Assembly: GCA_036351575.1 (NCBI GenBank)
Contig: JAZBPJ010000096.1
Coordinates: forward strand, 1 to 53,439
Direction of reading: 5' to 3'
DNA: 53,439 bases
From: JABDPF01 sp036351575
Lineage (GTDB): Bacteria > Pseudomonadota > Gammaproteobacteria > Xanthomonadales > SZUA-36
Positions 23,167 to 32,184 of this stretch are shown here, piece after piece; position 1 is the first letter of the stretch, and the number at the start of each line of letters is the position of its first letter. Position numbers and translations under genes: made by a program. Below the pieces are notes generated by a model. That model searched no databases, was not told where the DNA came from, and saw only the letters and a program-made list of their open reading frames with translations.

Positions 23167-24267
23167 ATGAACGGAACGGTCGACCGCGTCAACCTGATGG
23201 ATCTCGAAGAGGGCCGCATGCGCTCTTTCTTCGAGTGGTTGGGCGAGAAACCGTTCCGTGCTCAGCAAGTCCTCAAGTGGATCTATCACCAGCGGGTGAC
23301 CGACTTCAGCGAGATGAGCAACCTCAGCCTCGCGCTGCGGGAAAAGCTGCAGCAGGTGGCCTGCATCGAACCGCCCGAGATCGTCGCTGAGCAGGTTTCA
23401 CATGACGGCACGATCAAGTGGATGATGGGCTGCGGCGGCGGCAATGCCGTGGAAACGGTGTTCATCCCGGAGCCCAACCGCGGCACCCTGTGTATTTCCT
23501 CGCAGGTCGGCTGCGCGCTGAACTGTACTTTTTGCGCCACCGGTGCTCAGGGCTTCAACCGCAACCTCGAAACGGGCGAAATCATCGGCCAGGTCTGGCA
23601 GGCAGCGCGGGCCCTGGGGCATGAACGCAACGGAACGCGGCGTATTACCAACATCGTGTTGATGGGCATGGGTGAGCCGCTGGCCAACTTCAATCCCGTC
23701 GTGCGGGCGATCTCCCTGATGCGCAACGACCTCGGCTTCGGCTTCGCGTCCAAGCGCGTCACCTTGTCGACCTCCGGCCTGGTCCCGGAAATCGACAGGC
23801 TGCGCGACACCATCGACGTGGCGCTGGCGGTTTCACTGCACGCCGCGGACGACGAGACCCGGGTCAAGCTGGTGCCGCTAAACCGCAAGTATCCGATCGC
23901 CGAGTTGATGCGCGCCTGCCGGGATTTTGTCTCCGAGAAGCACAAACGCACGGTAACGTTCGAGTACACCCTGATCGACGGCGTCAACGACAGCCCTGAA
24001 CAGGCCAGGAAACTGGTCAAGCTGCTGCGGCGCCTGCCAAGCAAGCTGAACCTGATTCCGTTCAACCCGTTTCCCGGAACGGTTTACCGTTGCTCGCCGG
24101 AATCGCGTATTCTCGAGTTTCAGAAAATCGTCATGGATGGCGGACTGATTGCCACCGTGCGCAAAACCCGGGGCGATGACATCGACGCCGCCTGCGGGCA
24201 ACTGGCCGGCAGAGTGCTCGATCGCACCCGACGGAGCCGCATGCTGCAGGCCCGTATCGAAGGATGA
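23167..24267 (+). CDS. rlmN: Dual-specificity RNA methyltransferase RlmN
   Basis: 366-residue radical SAM enzyme that methylates C2 of A2503 in 23S rRNA and A37 in some tRNAs. The cluster-binding CxxxCxxC is Cys116, Cys120, Cys123 in GCALNCTFCATG. MGMGEPLANF and RVTLSTSGLVPEIDRL are family hallmarks; the mechanistic C-terminal Cys is in RKTRGDDIDAACGQLAG. It is in its usual place between ndk and pilW. Confidence 0.96.
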   Translation: MNGTVDRVNLMDLEEGRMRSFFEWLGEKPFRAQQVLKWIYHQRVTDFSEMSNLSLALREKLQQVACIEPPEIVAEQVSHDGTIKWMMGCGGGNAVETVFIPEPNRGTLCISSQVGCALNCTFCATGAQGFNRNLETGEIIGQVWQAARALGHERNGTRRITNIVLMGMGEPLANFNPVVRAISLMRNDLGFGFASKRVTLSTSGLVPEIDRLRDTIDVALAVSLHAADDETRVKLVPLNRKYPIAELMRACRDFVSEKHKRTVTFEYTLIDGVNDSPEQARKLVKLLRRLPSKLNLIPFNPFPGTVYRCSPESRILEFQKIVMDGGLIATVRKTRGDDIDAACGQLAGRVLDRTRRSRMLQARIEG

Positions 24268-24273
24268 AGAACC

Positions 24274-25029
24274 GTGATTAGAACCAGGATAACGCTTACC
24301 TTGCTCGTGATCGTGATGCTGACGGCATGCTCATCTTCACCGGACCGATCGGATAACGAACAGCGCAAAGCGGCCGAGACCAACGCTGCCTTGGGCCGCC
24401 AGTACATGGATCGCGGACAGTACGAGATCGCGCTCGAAAAACTCAAGCGGTCGGTCGGGTTCGACAAGACATATGCGCCGGCCCATACGCTGCTGGGCGT
24501 CCTGTACGAGACCATCGGCGAGGTCGACAAGGCAGAGAGTGAGTTTCGTCTGGCGGTGAAATATGACCCGGAAGACGGCGACGTCAATAACAACCTGGGC
24601 GCGTTCCTGTGCCGCAATGGATATTCTGAAGAGGCGGACCGTTATTTCCAGATCGCGGTGGATGACCCGTTTTACTCGACGCCGGGCATAGCGCTGGCGA
24701 ATGCCGGAAGTTGCGCGCTGGCCCGGAATGATCTGGACAAGGCTGAGAAATATCTGAGACAATCATTAACTTACGATAACAAGATGAGTGCCGCTCTGTT
24801 TCCACTGGCCGAACTGAACTACCGAAAAGGCACTTATCTTCAGGCGCGGGCCTTCCTGCAGCGTTACGAAGCCGTATCGCAATTGACGCCGGAAAGCCTG
24901 GAACTGGGTATCGCGATCGAAACCCGGTTGGGTGATACGGAACGCGTGGAGTGGTATCGAAACGAGTTATGGGAAAAATTCCCGGACACCATGCAATCGC
25001 CTGAACGCGAAAACAAGGGACGTCAATGA
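24274..25029 (+). CDS. pilW: Type IV pilus biogenesis/stability protein PilW (TPR lipoprotein)
   Basis: 251-residue lipoprotein: MIRTRITLTLLVIVMLTAC has lipobox LTAC, followed by tandem TPR repeats (AALGRQYMDRGQYEIALEKLKRSV; APAHTLLGVLYETIGEVDKAESEFRLAV; GDVNNNLGAFLCRNGYSEEADRYFQIAV). PilW/PilF is the pilotin for the PilQ secretin. The start is GTG at 24274, 6 bp after the rlmN stop, with AAGGATGAAG as ribosome site. The last 4 bp overlap rodZ. Confidence 0.92.
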   Translation: MIRTRITLTLLVIVMLTACSSSPDRSDNEQRKAAETNAALGRQYMDRGQYEIALEKLKRSVGFDKTYAPAHTLLGVLYETIGEVDKAESEFRLAVKYDPEDGDVNNNLGAFLCRNGYSEEADRYFQIAVDDPFYSTPGIALANAGSCALARNDLDKAEKYLRQSLTYDNKMSAALFPLAELNYRKGTYLQARAFLQRYEAVSQLTPESLELGIAIETRLGDTERVEWYRNELWEKFPDTMQSPERENKGRQ

Positions 25030-25922
25030 CGGAACAACAGCAACTGCTTCCTCTGCGACCGGGTGAAATTCTCGCTCTGAAACGGAATGAGCGAGGCTTG
25101 TCCCTGGACGAGGCGGCCAAGGGAAGCGGCGTCAGCCGCCACTTGCTCGAGGCACTAGAGTCCGGCAACACGGAGCATGTGCCCGGAATCTACCTCAAGG
25201 GCCACTACCGCAAATACGCCCGCTTCCTCGAGGTCGAAGATGAAGCATTTGATTCCCAGGTCGACGATATCGACTGCAGCGCGGCCGAGCTTCGAACGAT
25301 TTTCCAGGGCAAGGAGAGCAGCAGCAACGGCGAGCGCTGGCTGAAGGTTTCGGGATACCTCGCCGCGTCGGTGATGATCGTGGCGCTCGCCTGGCAGTTT
25401 ACCCATGAGGCCGTGCGCTTTTCACAGGGCGATTCCCCGGCCCGGTCAAAAACGGCCGCAAGCGAAAGCGCGGAAACCGGTTCCGCTGACCGCGCAGACG
25501 AAAGCGCGGAACGCACTCATCTGAATGCCTCGATCGCAGCGGTCGAGGTGTTGCGTCAGCCCGTTGCCGAGCCGGCCGGTCCGGACGCGGCTGCCGAGGC
25601 CTGGGATGCCATCCGGGACCCCGCAGCCTCGGCCGGTGAACACCTGCTGGTCATCGAGACCTCGGCGGACAGCTGGGTCGAAATCTACGGCGAGAACGAA
25701 AGCCGTCTGGAAATGGACCTGGTGCGCGCCGGCAGCAGCCGGGAATACCGCGGCAAGGGACCGTTCAACATTACCATCGGTCGCGCGTCGGCAGTCATTC
25801 TGACCATGGATGGTGCAGCCGTTGATCTCGAACCGCACACGCACGACGACGTCGCCAGCCTGCTGCTGGCCACGGCTCCCGCAGGTGAGAACAGCGGGGC
25901 CGGCAAAACCGATAGCCATTGA
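25026..25922 (+). CDS. rodZ: RodZ-like HTH/DUF4115 membrane protein
   Basis: 298-residue cytoskeletal membrane protein. A cytoplasmic Cro/CI-type HTH (about residues 10-75: PGEILALKRNERGLSLDEAAKGSGVSRHLLEALESG) is followed by one membrane helix (about 107-125, VSGYLAASVMIVALAWQF), a charged periplasmic linker, and a C-terminal DUF4115 beta domain (LLVIETSADSWVEIYGENESRLEMDLVRAGSSREYRGKGPFNITIGRASAVILTMDGAAVDL). RodZ couples MreB to the cell-wall machinery. The position after pilW supports it. Confidence 0.9.
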   Translation: MTEQQQLLPLRPGEILALKRNERGLSLDEAAKGSGVSRHLLEALESGNTEHVPGIYLKGHYRKYARFLEVEDEAFDSQVDDIDCSAAELRTIFQGKESSSNGERWLKVSGYLAASVMIVALAWQFTHEAVRFSQGDSPARSKTAASESAETGSADRADESAERTHLNASIAAVEVLRQPVAEPAGPDAAAEAWDAIRDPAASAGEHLLVIETSADSWVEIYGENESRLEMDLVRAGSSREYRGKGPFNITIGRASAVILTMDGAAVDLEPHTHDDVASLLLATAPAGENSGAGKTDSH

Positions 25923-25944
25923 CTGAAGCGGTAAAATACCGGCG

Positions 25945-25971
25945 GCCACCGTCGCACGGCGGTGGCTTTTT
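25945..25971 (+). terminator. Rho-independent terminator after rodZ
   Basis: GCCACCG (25945-25951) pairs with CGGTGGC (25960-25966) around an 8-nt loop and is followed by TTTTT. It lies between rodZ and hisS, in the place where ispG sits in related gene clusters, and so separates the rlmN-pilW-rodZ unit from hisS onward. Confidence 0.75.
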
Positions 25972-26003
25972 CAATTAACGGCGAAGAAACAGCGAGCATC
26001 AAA

Positions 26004-27272
26004 GTGAGTTCAATCATTCAGTCCATTCGAGGCATGCACGACACGCTGCCGGCGGAGATGCACCTCTGGCACACACTCGAAGAAACGGTGCGCTCGGTGG
26101 TTTCCGCTTACGGTTACGAGGAGATACGCGTTCCGGTGGTCGAGAAAACCGAGGTGTTCGCGCGCGCGATCGGAGACGCCACCGACGTGGTCGAAAAAGA
26201 AATGTACACCTTCGAGGACCGCAACGGTGACCTGCTGAGCCTGCGCCCCGAGGGCACGGCCGGAGTGGTGCGCGCCGCGCTGCAGAACGGGTTGTTGTAC
26301 GGAGCACCGCAGCGCCTGTGGTACATGGGTCCGATGTTTCGCCGGGAACGCCCGCAAAAAGGCCGTACGCGCCAGTTTCACCAGGTCGGTGTCGAGGTAT
26401 TCGGCGCCCAGGGCCCGGACATCGACGCGGAACTGCTGGCGATGTGCAGCCGCCTGTGGAAACAGCTGGGCTTGAAGGGGCTGAGGCTCGAGGTGAACAG
26501 CCTCGGCACCGCCGAAGAACGCGCCGCCTATCGCGAGAAGCTGCACGCTTTTTTGAGCGCCAGGCGGGACGCACTGGACGAGGACAGCCTGCGGCGTCTC
26601 GACCGCAACCCGCTGCGTATCCTCGACAGCAAAAATCCCCGTGTCCAGGCGGTGCTGGAAGACGCGCCCGTTCTGGCTGACACCCTCGGCGAGGACTCCC
26701 GGGCTTATTTCGAAGGGTTCCTGGGGCTGCTCGACTCCTTTGGCGTGCCCCATGAGGTCAACCATCGCCTTGTGCGCGGCCTCGATTATTACAGCCACGC
26801 CGTCTTTGAGTGGATCACCGATGCGCTCGGCGCGCAGGGCACGGTCTGCGCAGGCGGGCGCTACGACGGGCTGGTCGAAATCCAGGGCGGCAAACCGTGG
26901 CCCGGCGTCGGCTTTGCGCTGGGCCAGGAGCGCCTGATCGAACTGATGCGTGCTTCGGAACCGGCCGCGCAGAAGCCTCACGTCTACCTGGTAATGGCCG
27001 GGGAGGGCGCGATGAACGAGGGCTTGAAACTCGCGGAACGCCTGCGCGACGAACTGCCGGGCCTGCGTATCGAGTCCAACCTGGGCGGCGGCAGTTTCAA
27101 GTCGCAGTTCAAGCGCGCGGACCGCAGCGGGGCGCCGCTGGCCATCGTGCTCGGCGAGGACGAGTTGGCGGCAGGACTGGCGTCGGTCAAGTTCCTGCGC
27201 GAACAGCGGCCCCAGGAACAGGTTTCTGTCGCACAGCTCGCCGCCTGGCTGGAGCGCTGGCTGTCAACCTGA
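26004..27272 (+). CDS. hisS: Histidyl-tRNA synthetase
   Basis: 422-residue class II aminoacyl-tRNA synthetase (E. coli: 424). Motif 1 region IRGMHDTLPAEMHLW, motif 2 YMGPMFRRERPQKGRTRQFHQVGVEVFG, the histidine loops LVRGLDYYSHAVFEW and CAGGRYDGLVEIQGG, and motif 3 GVGFALGQERLIELM are all intact. GTG at 26004 (MSSIIQSIRGMHD) matches the family N-terminus; an upstream ATG at 25962 would start inside the terminator. A convincing Shine-Dalgarno is lacking. Confidence 0.95.
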   Translation: MSSIIQSIRGMHDTLPAEMHLWHTLEETVRSVVSAYGYEEIRVPVVEKTEVFARAIGDATDVVEKEMYTFEDRNGDLLSLRPEGTAGVVRAALQNGLLYGAPQRLWYMGPMFRRERPQKGRTRQFHQVGVEVFGAQGPDIDAELLAMCSRLWKQLGLKGLRLEVNSLGTAEERAAYREKLHAFLSARRDALDEDSLRRLDRNPLRILDSKNPRVQAVLEDAPVLADTLGEDSRAYFEGFLGLLDSFGVPHEVNHRLVRGLDYYSHAVFEWITDALGAQGTVCAGGRYDGLVEIQGGKPWPGVGFALGQERLIELMRASEPAAQKPHVYLVMAGEGAMNEGLKLAERLRDELPGLRIESNLGGGSFKSQFKRADRSGAPLAIVLGEDELAAGLASVKFLREQRPQEQVSVAQLAAWLERWLST

Positions 27273-27345
27273 AGCGCGTTCTTCGGGCTACATTCACGAG
27301 CGTCGCGCGTGGTACCATAGCGCGTTTGAATTTTCGGAACTCACC

Positions 27346-28005
27346 ATGGTAGAAACCTACAACGCCCATGATCAGGGCGAAGTCGTCAAGAAATGGCTGA
27401 AGGAGAATGGCAGCGCCATCGTCATCGGCCTGGTCCTCGCGTTCGGCGGACTGTTTGGATTCAAACAGTGGCAGACCTGGCAGGAGACCAGCCGCGAGCA
27501 GGCTTCCTACGAGTTCGCCGTGATGGTGCAACTGCTCTCGGAAGAACAAATGGACGCGGCGATGAGCAACTTCCAGACCCTGCGCGACGATCACAGCGGC
27601 TCGCCTTATGCGTCGCTTGCCGCGCTGCAGATGGCAAGGGCGCGCGTGGAAGTCAATCAACCGGATCTTGCCATCGGGCTGTACGAATTCGTGATTGAAA
27701 ACGGCTACCCGAAAGCATTGCGTGTCGTGGCGCGCGAGCGCCTGGCGCGGGTTCTGCTCGACCAGGGGCTGCCGGAAGAAGCGCTGGCCACCCTCGAGGG
27801 CGCCGAAAACACTTCAGGCTTCGAAGCCCGATACGCGGAGGTACGCGGCGATATCCTGCTCGCACAGGGCAGGCAGGAAGAGGCGATCGACGCCTACCGC
27901 ACGGCGCTGGAAGCGCTTGAAGAGGGAGTCGGCGACCGCAGCCTGCTGGTCATCAAGCTGGAATCCCTGGGCGCCGACGCGAACGGGGTCGGAAGCGGCT
28001 CGTGA
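27346..28005 (+). CDS. yfgM: YfgM/tetratricopeptide ancillary translocon protein
   Basis: 219-residue protein of the YfgM family. A cytoplasmic stretch (VETYNAHDQGEVVKKWLKENG) is followed by a single membrane helix (SAIVIGLVLAFGGLFGFKQW) and a periplasmic TPR-like domain (AMSNFQTLRDDHSGSPYASLAALQMARARVE; LPEEALATLEG). E. coli YfgM associates with SecYEG and PpiD. It overlaps bamB by 4 bp in the usual hisS-yfgM-bamB-der order. Confidence 0.92.
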   Translation: MVETYNAHDQGEVVKKWLKENGSAIVIGLVLAFGGLFGFKQWQTWQETSREQASYEFAVMVQLLSEEQMDAAMSNFQTLRDDHSGSPYASLAALQMARARVEVNQPDLAIGLYEFVIENGYPKALRVVARERLARVLLDQGLPEEALATLEGAENTSGFEARYAEVRGDILLAQGRQEEAIDAYRTALEALEEGVGDRSLLVIKLESLGADANGVGSGS

Positions 28006-29162
28006 AGTTCCTCGCTGCAATTCTCGTACTGGTCCTGCTGACCCAGCCGGGTTGCAGCTGGATCAAAAACTGGGGTGATCCGGAGCCCGGGGACCCCGCG
28101 CCGCTGGTTGAATTCGAAGAAACGCTGAAGGTGCGCAAGGTCTGGTCGACCGATGTCGGCGACGGCAGCGGCAAGCACGGTTTCATGCTGGCACCGGTTT
28201 ACAACTCGGGACGCCTGTACACGGCCGATTACGAAGGGCGGCTCACCGTAGTCGATGCCGGCAGCGGTTCGCGTATCTGGCAGCAGAAAACCGAGCAGGA
28301 TTTCTCGGGTGGTCCCGGTGTGGACGACGAGCGCATTTACATGGGCACCGTCGACGGCCGCGTGGTTGCCTACGATCGCGATGACGGCACCGAGTTGTGG
28401 AACGCACAGGTTTCGTCCGAAGTCCTCGCGCCGCCGGTATCCGCCGACGGTGTCGTCGTTGTCCGCTGCATCGACGGCCGCGTGTTCGGGCTGGACGAAG
28501 TGAACGGTCGGCGCTTGTGGATCTATGACCACGTGGTTCCCCTGCTGACCCTGCGCGGCAACGCGGACGTGCTGGTGCGCGCCGGCATCGCGTTTGTCGG
28601 TTACGACGACGGCAGTGTCGTCAGCCTGCGCGTCGAGGACGGCAGCGTGGTCTGGAACCAGACCATCGTCTCGCCGGACGGCCGCACCGAGCTCGACCGG
28701 CTGGCTGATATCGGCGGCCAGATGGTCATTGTCGCCTCGGACCTGCTCGTATCCAGCTACAAGAGTCGCCTGGTTTCCCTGGCGGCCGACTCCGGCCGGA
28801 TGCTGTGGTTCAAGGACGTGGCGTCGTCCAGCGGTGTCGTGGTCGATCGCACGCGCCTGGCCATATCCGATCGCAACGACGACCTGTGGCTGCTCGACCG
28901 CCGCAACGGTTCGACGTTCTGGAAGATCGAAAGCCTGAGCAACCGCGCCTTGACGCGCCCCGCGTTTTACGGCAACTACGTCGTGGTCGGAGACATGGAA
29001 GGTTACCTGCACTGGCTGGATGTCGAGTCGGGCGCATTCGTCGCGCGCATACGGGCAGGTAAAAAAGGTTTTGCCGGAGCGCCGGTAAGTGTCGGAACGA
29101 CGCTGTACGTGTTGACGCGCAAAGGGGACCTGGTCGCGTACCGCGCCGGCGCCGCGATCTGA
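28002..29162 (+). CDS. bamB: Outer-membrane assembly lipoprotein BamB
   Basis: 386-residue lipoprotein of the BAM complex. The signal peptide MKFLAAILVLVLLTQPGC carries a lipobox at Cys18. An eight-bladed PQQ-type propeller follows with repeated VVDAGSGSRIWQQKTEQDFSGGP, VVAYDRDDGTELWNAQVSSEVLAPPVS, VFGLDEVNGRRLWIY and VWNQTIVSPDGRTELDRLADIGG. The start is GTG at 28002, overlapping yfgM. Length and repeats are typical. Confidence 0.96.
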   Translation: MKFLAAILVLVLLTQPGCSWIKNWGDPEPGDPAPLVEFEETLKVRKVWSTDVGDGSGKHGFMLAPVYNSGRLYTADYEGRLTVVDAGSGSRIWQQKTEQDFSGGPGVDDERIYMGTVDGRVVAYDRDDGTELWNAQVSSEVLAPPVSADGVVVVRCIDGRVFGLDEVNGRRLWIYDHVVPLLTLRGNADVLVRAGIAFVGYDDGSVVSLRVEDGSVVWNQTIVSPDGRTELDRLADIGGQMVIVASDLLVSSYKSRLVSLAADSGRMLWFKDVASSSGVVVDRTRLAISDRNDDLWLLDRRNGSTFWKIESLSNRALTRPAFYGNYVVVGDMEGYLHWLDVESGAFVARIRAGKKGFAGAPVSVGTTLYVLTRKGDLVAYRAGAAI

Positions 29163-29182
29163 TCCGCTCGCTCGTGACGGGC

Positions 29183-30586
29183 ATGCTCCCCGTAGTCGCC
29201 ATCGTGGGCCGGCCCAACGTCGGCAAATCCACGCTGTTCAATGCCTTGACCCGGACCCGCGATGCGCTGGTCGCGGACATGCCCGGCGTAACGCGGGATC
29301 GCCAGTACGGCGTGTCCCGTGTCGGCCCGCTTCCCTGCCTGCTGGTCGATACGGGCGGCCTGGTCACGAACGCCGAGGGACTCGACTACCTCACCGCCCA
29401 GCAGGTGCTGCAGGCCATCGAGGAAGCCACGACGGTGCTGTTCGTCGTCAGCGCCCGCGACGGCCTGACCGGAGACGACCAGGAAATCGCAGCGCGCCTG
29501 AGAAAGTCAGGATGCGAGGTCGTCGTGGTGGCGAACAAGACCGACGGTCTCGATGAGGAACTGGCTTTGACGGAATTCGCCAGGCTCGGCATGGGCGATC
29601 CGCAGCCGGTAACCGCCGCCCACCGGCGCGGGCTCGACGCCATGATGAAAGCCGTCGCGGCAACGCTGCCGGAGCCGGGTGAAGCCGAGGCGGCCGAAGA
29701 CGATGAAGACGTACTGCGCCTGGCCATCATCGGCCGGCCCAATGTCGGCAAGTCGACTCTCGTCAACCGTTTGCTCGGCGAGGACCGGGTTCTTGCCTTC
29801 GACCAGCCGGGCACGACGCGCGACACGATCACGATCCGTCTCGAACGCGACGGCCAGGTCTATGAACTGATCGACACGGCCGGCGTTCGGCGGCGCGCCA
29901 GGGTGACAGAAGCGGTCGAGAAATTCAGCGTGATCAAGGCGCTGCAGGCTATCGAGCGCGCGCACGTCGTTTTGCTGATGCTCGATGCCCGCGAGGGCCT
30001 GACCGACCAGGACACCACGCTGATCGGCCACGTACTCGAACAGGGCAGGGGCCTGGTGATCGCGCTGAACAAGTGGGACGGCCTTGACCCGGACCACCGC
30101 AAGCGCGTCAAGGGCGAACTGGACCGCAAGCTGACCTACGTGGACTGGGCGCCGCGCGTCACGCTGTCGGCGCTGCACGGATCGGGCATCCAGGAAGTGC
30201 TCGACGCGGTGCACCGTTCATGGCGCAGCGCGATGGCGGATTTCAGCACGCCTGAGCTGACCCGGGTAATGAAAGCGGCTTTCGATGCGCACCAGCCGCC
30301 CATGAAGCAGGGCCGGGTCGCAAAACTGCGCTACGCGCATGCCGGTGGCCGGCTGCCGCCCCGCATCGTGATTCACGGCAGCCGGACGGACACCATTCCG
30401 GACGCCTACCGCCGTTACCTGGTTAACCGGTTCATCAAGCACTTCAAGCTGGTCGGCACACCCGTGTTCATCGAGTTTCGCAGCAGCGAAAACCCGTACA
30501 AGGACCGGCGCAATACCTTGAGCCGGCGGCAGCTGGAAAAGCGCAAGCGCCTGAAAAAATTCACCACCCGCAAGTCGCGTAAGTAA
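29183..30586 (+). CDS. der: Ribosome-biogenesis GTPase Der (EngA)
   Basis: Double GTPase needed for 50S maturation. The first G domain starts VVAIVGRPNVGKSTLFNAL with DTGG and NKTD; the second, near residue 180, reads LAIIGRPNVGKSTLVNRLLG with DTAG and NKWD. A KH-like domain closes the protein (PRIVIHGSRTDTIPDAYRRYLVNRFIKHF; FIEFRSSENPYKDRRNTLSRRQLEKRKRLKKF). ATG at 29183 gives the canonical MLPVVAIVGRPN; a GTG at 29174 is possible. It lies 20 bp after bamB, and the next gene begins 1 bp after its stop. Confidence 0.96.
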   Translation: MLPVVAIVGRPNVGKSTLFNALTRTRDALVADMPGVTRDRQYGVSRVGPLPCLLVDTGGLVTNAEGLDYLTAQQVLQAIEEATTVLFVVSARDGLTGDDQEIAARLRKSGCEVVVVANKTDGLDEELALTEFARLGMGDPQPVTAAHRRGLDAMMKAVAATLPEPGEAEAAEDDEDVLRLAIIGRPNVGKSTLVNRLLGEDRVLAFDQPGTTRDTITIRLERDGQVYELIDTAGVRRRARVTEAVEKFSVIKALQAIERAHVVLLMLDAREGLTDQDTTLIGHVLEQGRGLVIALNKWDGLDPDHRKRVKGELDRKLTYVDWAPRVTLSALHGSGIQEVLDAVHRSWRSAMADFSTPELTRVMKAAFDAHQPPMKQGRVAKLRYAHAGGRLPPRIVIHGSRTDTIPDAYRRYLVNRFIKHFKLVGTPVFIEFRSSENPYKDRRNTLSRRQLEKRKRLKKFTTRKSRK

Positions 30587-30587
30587 G

Positions 30588-31670
30588 ATGCGGTCCGGGC
30601 TGAACACCGCGCTCGAAATCGCCCCGCCGGAAGCCCGGCGTGAAATGACCGAAGGGGTGGATCTTGTCGATATCCGCACAGCCGGGGAGCGCGTCACGGG
30701 AACGGTTCCCGGCGCCCTCGAAATGACGGCGGAACAGGTGCGCAGACGATTCGGCAAGGACCCCGGATGGCGCGCGAACCTGATCTGCGCGGGCGGCGCA
30801 CGCTCACTGGTGCTGGCCGCGACCTTGCGGCGCGCCGGGATCGAAGGGGCCCGCAGCGTGGCCGGCGGCCTGGACCGCTGGCAAAGCATGGGATTGCCCG
30901 TCGAACGAACTGAACAAATACCCCAGGAACACGCCGAGCGCTTCGCGCGGCATCTCGTGCTGCCCCAGGTAGGGCCGAAAGGGCAGGCGAGGCTGCAGTC
31001 AGCAAGGGTTTTGCTTGCCGGCCTGGGCGGACTGAATTCCCCGGTCGCGCTGTACCTTGCCGCTGCCGGTGTGGGTACGCTCGGGCTGGTGGACTTTGAC
31101 CGGGTCGAGCGCAGCAACCTGCAGCGCCAGGTGCTTTACGGTGACGAGGACGTCGGCCATCCAAAAACCGCGGCGGCGAGGCGGCGCTTGCAGCAGGTCA
31201 ACCCGGAACTGCGCTGCGAGGTAATCGACGAGCGTATCAACAGCGGCAACGCGGAGTGGCTGGTCAGCGGCTGGGATGTCGTCGTGGACGGAACGGACAA
31301 CCTGCGCGCGCGCCACGCACTGAACGCCGCCTGCGTGGCGGCCGGAATTCCATTGGTGTTTGGCGCCGTGGCCCGTTTTCAAGGGCAGGTATCGGTTTTC
31401 TGGCCCGCCTCGGAACGCGCGGAAGCACCCTGCCTGAACTGCCTGATCCCGGAGAGCGAGACGGAAATCAACCCTCCCTCCTGTGCCGAGGCGGGCGTGC
31501 TCGGCGTGGTTCCCGGCATCGTCGGTACGCTGCAGGCCGCGGAAGCGCTGAAGATCCTGCTGAAGACCGGCGAACCGCTGGTGGGCAGCCTGCTCGTCAT
31601 CGATGCGCTGACCATGGATTTCCGCCGCATGAAGGTGCGCCCGGACGCGGCCTGCCCGGTCTGCGGCTGA
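30588..31670 (+). CDS. Rhodanese-MoeB/ThiF fusion (sulfur-carrier adenylyltransferase)
   Basis: 360-residue two-domain protein. The N-terminal rhodanese domain (about 10-107) has the persulfide-forming loop CAGGARS with Cys67. The E1-like adenylation domain has VLLAGLGGLNSPVALYLAAAGVG, DFDRVERSNLQRQVLY, VVVDGTDNLRARHALNAAC, the candidate catalytic Cys in NPPSCAEAGVLG, and zinc-type cysteines in CLNC and CPVC. It should adenylate, and perhaps load sulfur onto, a ubiquitin-like carrier (MoaD or ThiS type); none is encoded nearby. In Uba4/MOCS3 the rhodanese is C-terminal; here it is N-terminal. It follows der by 1 bp, so co-transcription is likely. Confidence 0.88.
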   Translation: MRSGLNTALEIAPPEARREMTEGVDLVDIRTAGERVTGTVPGALEMTAEQVRRRFGKDPGWRANLICAGGARSLVLAATLRRAGIEGARSVAGGLDRWQSMGLPVERTEQIPQEHAERFARHLVLPQVGPKGQARLQSARVLLAGLGGLNSPVALYLAAAGVGTLGLVDFDRVERSNLQRQVLYGDEDVGHPKTAAARRRLQQVNPELRCEVIDERINSGNAEWLVSGWDVVVDGTDNLRARHALNAACVAAGIPLVFGAVARFQGQVSVFWPASERAEAPCLNCLIPESETEINPPSCAEAGVLGVVPGIVGTLQAAEALKILLKTGEPLVGSLLVIDALTMDFRRMKVRPDAACPVCG

Positions 31671-31692
31671 GTTCGGGCCGTCCCGGTCCCGG

Positions 31693-32184
31693 TCAGAGGC
31701 AGCAGCCGGTCAGGGCATTCCTCTGCAGGGTGGCCCGGAACGAGACGCTTTCCGGAGGCACGTTGCCGGGCCAGTGCTCGATCAGGACGCCATCCCGGCC
31801 GAACAGGTACTTGAAGAAATTTCCCGTGGGCAGGATCTCGGAGGTGTACTCCTCGCGCAGCATGATGAAAAAACGGTCCGCGTAGCGGCCGTTGATGCTG
31901 ACTTTTTCGGTAACCGGGAACTTGACGCCGAACCGCTCCCGGTACTGCGATTCCAGTTCTTCGCCCTCCAGGGGTTCCTGGTCTCCGAAATCGTTCGATG
32001 GCATGGCGATCACGACCAGGCCGGACGGCATGAATTCCTCGTAGAGCGCCTGGAGCCCGGTGAGCTGCGAAGCCCACTGGCTTTCGGAAGCGGTGTTGAC
32101 GATCAGGACGGGCTGACCCCGCCAACGTTCCATCGGCATGCTGATGCCGCCGGCGGAGCGAAAGAAGTGTTCGTATACGCGCAT
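31693..32184 (-). CDS. Glutathione peroxidase homologue lacking the peroxidatic cysteine
   Basis: 163-residue thioredoxin-fold protein clearly of the GPx family (VLIVNTASE..., GLQALYEEFMPSGLVVIAMPSNDFGDQEP, FPVTEKVSINGR, NFFKYLFGRDG). The peroxidatic Cys expected in NTASECG is Ser35 (AGC codon; NTASESQWASQ), and the tetrad Trp expected before NF is Gly121. Gln69 and Asn122 are kept. No signal peptide is seen. The frame is intact, so it is not an obvious pseudogene. GGGAGGT 7 bp upstream is a strong ribosome site. It is divergent from folD and convergent with the MoeB-like gene. Confidence 0.85.
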   Translation of the reverse strand: MRVYEHFFRSAGGISMPMERWRGQPVLIVNTASESQWASQLTGLQALYEEFMPSGLVVIAMPSNDFGDQEPLEGEELESQYRERFGVKFPVTEKVSINGRYADRFFIMLREEYTSEILPTGNFFKYLFGRDGVLIEHWPGNVPPESVSFRATLQRNALTGCCL

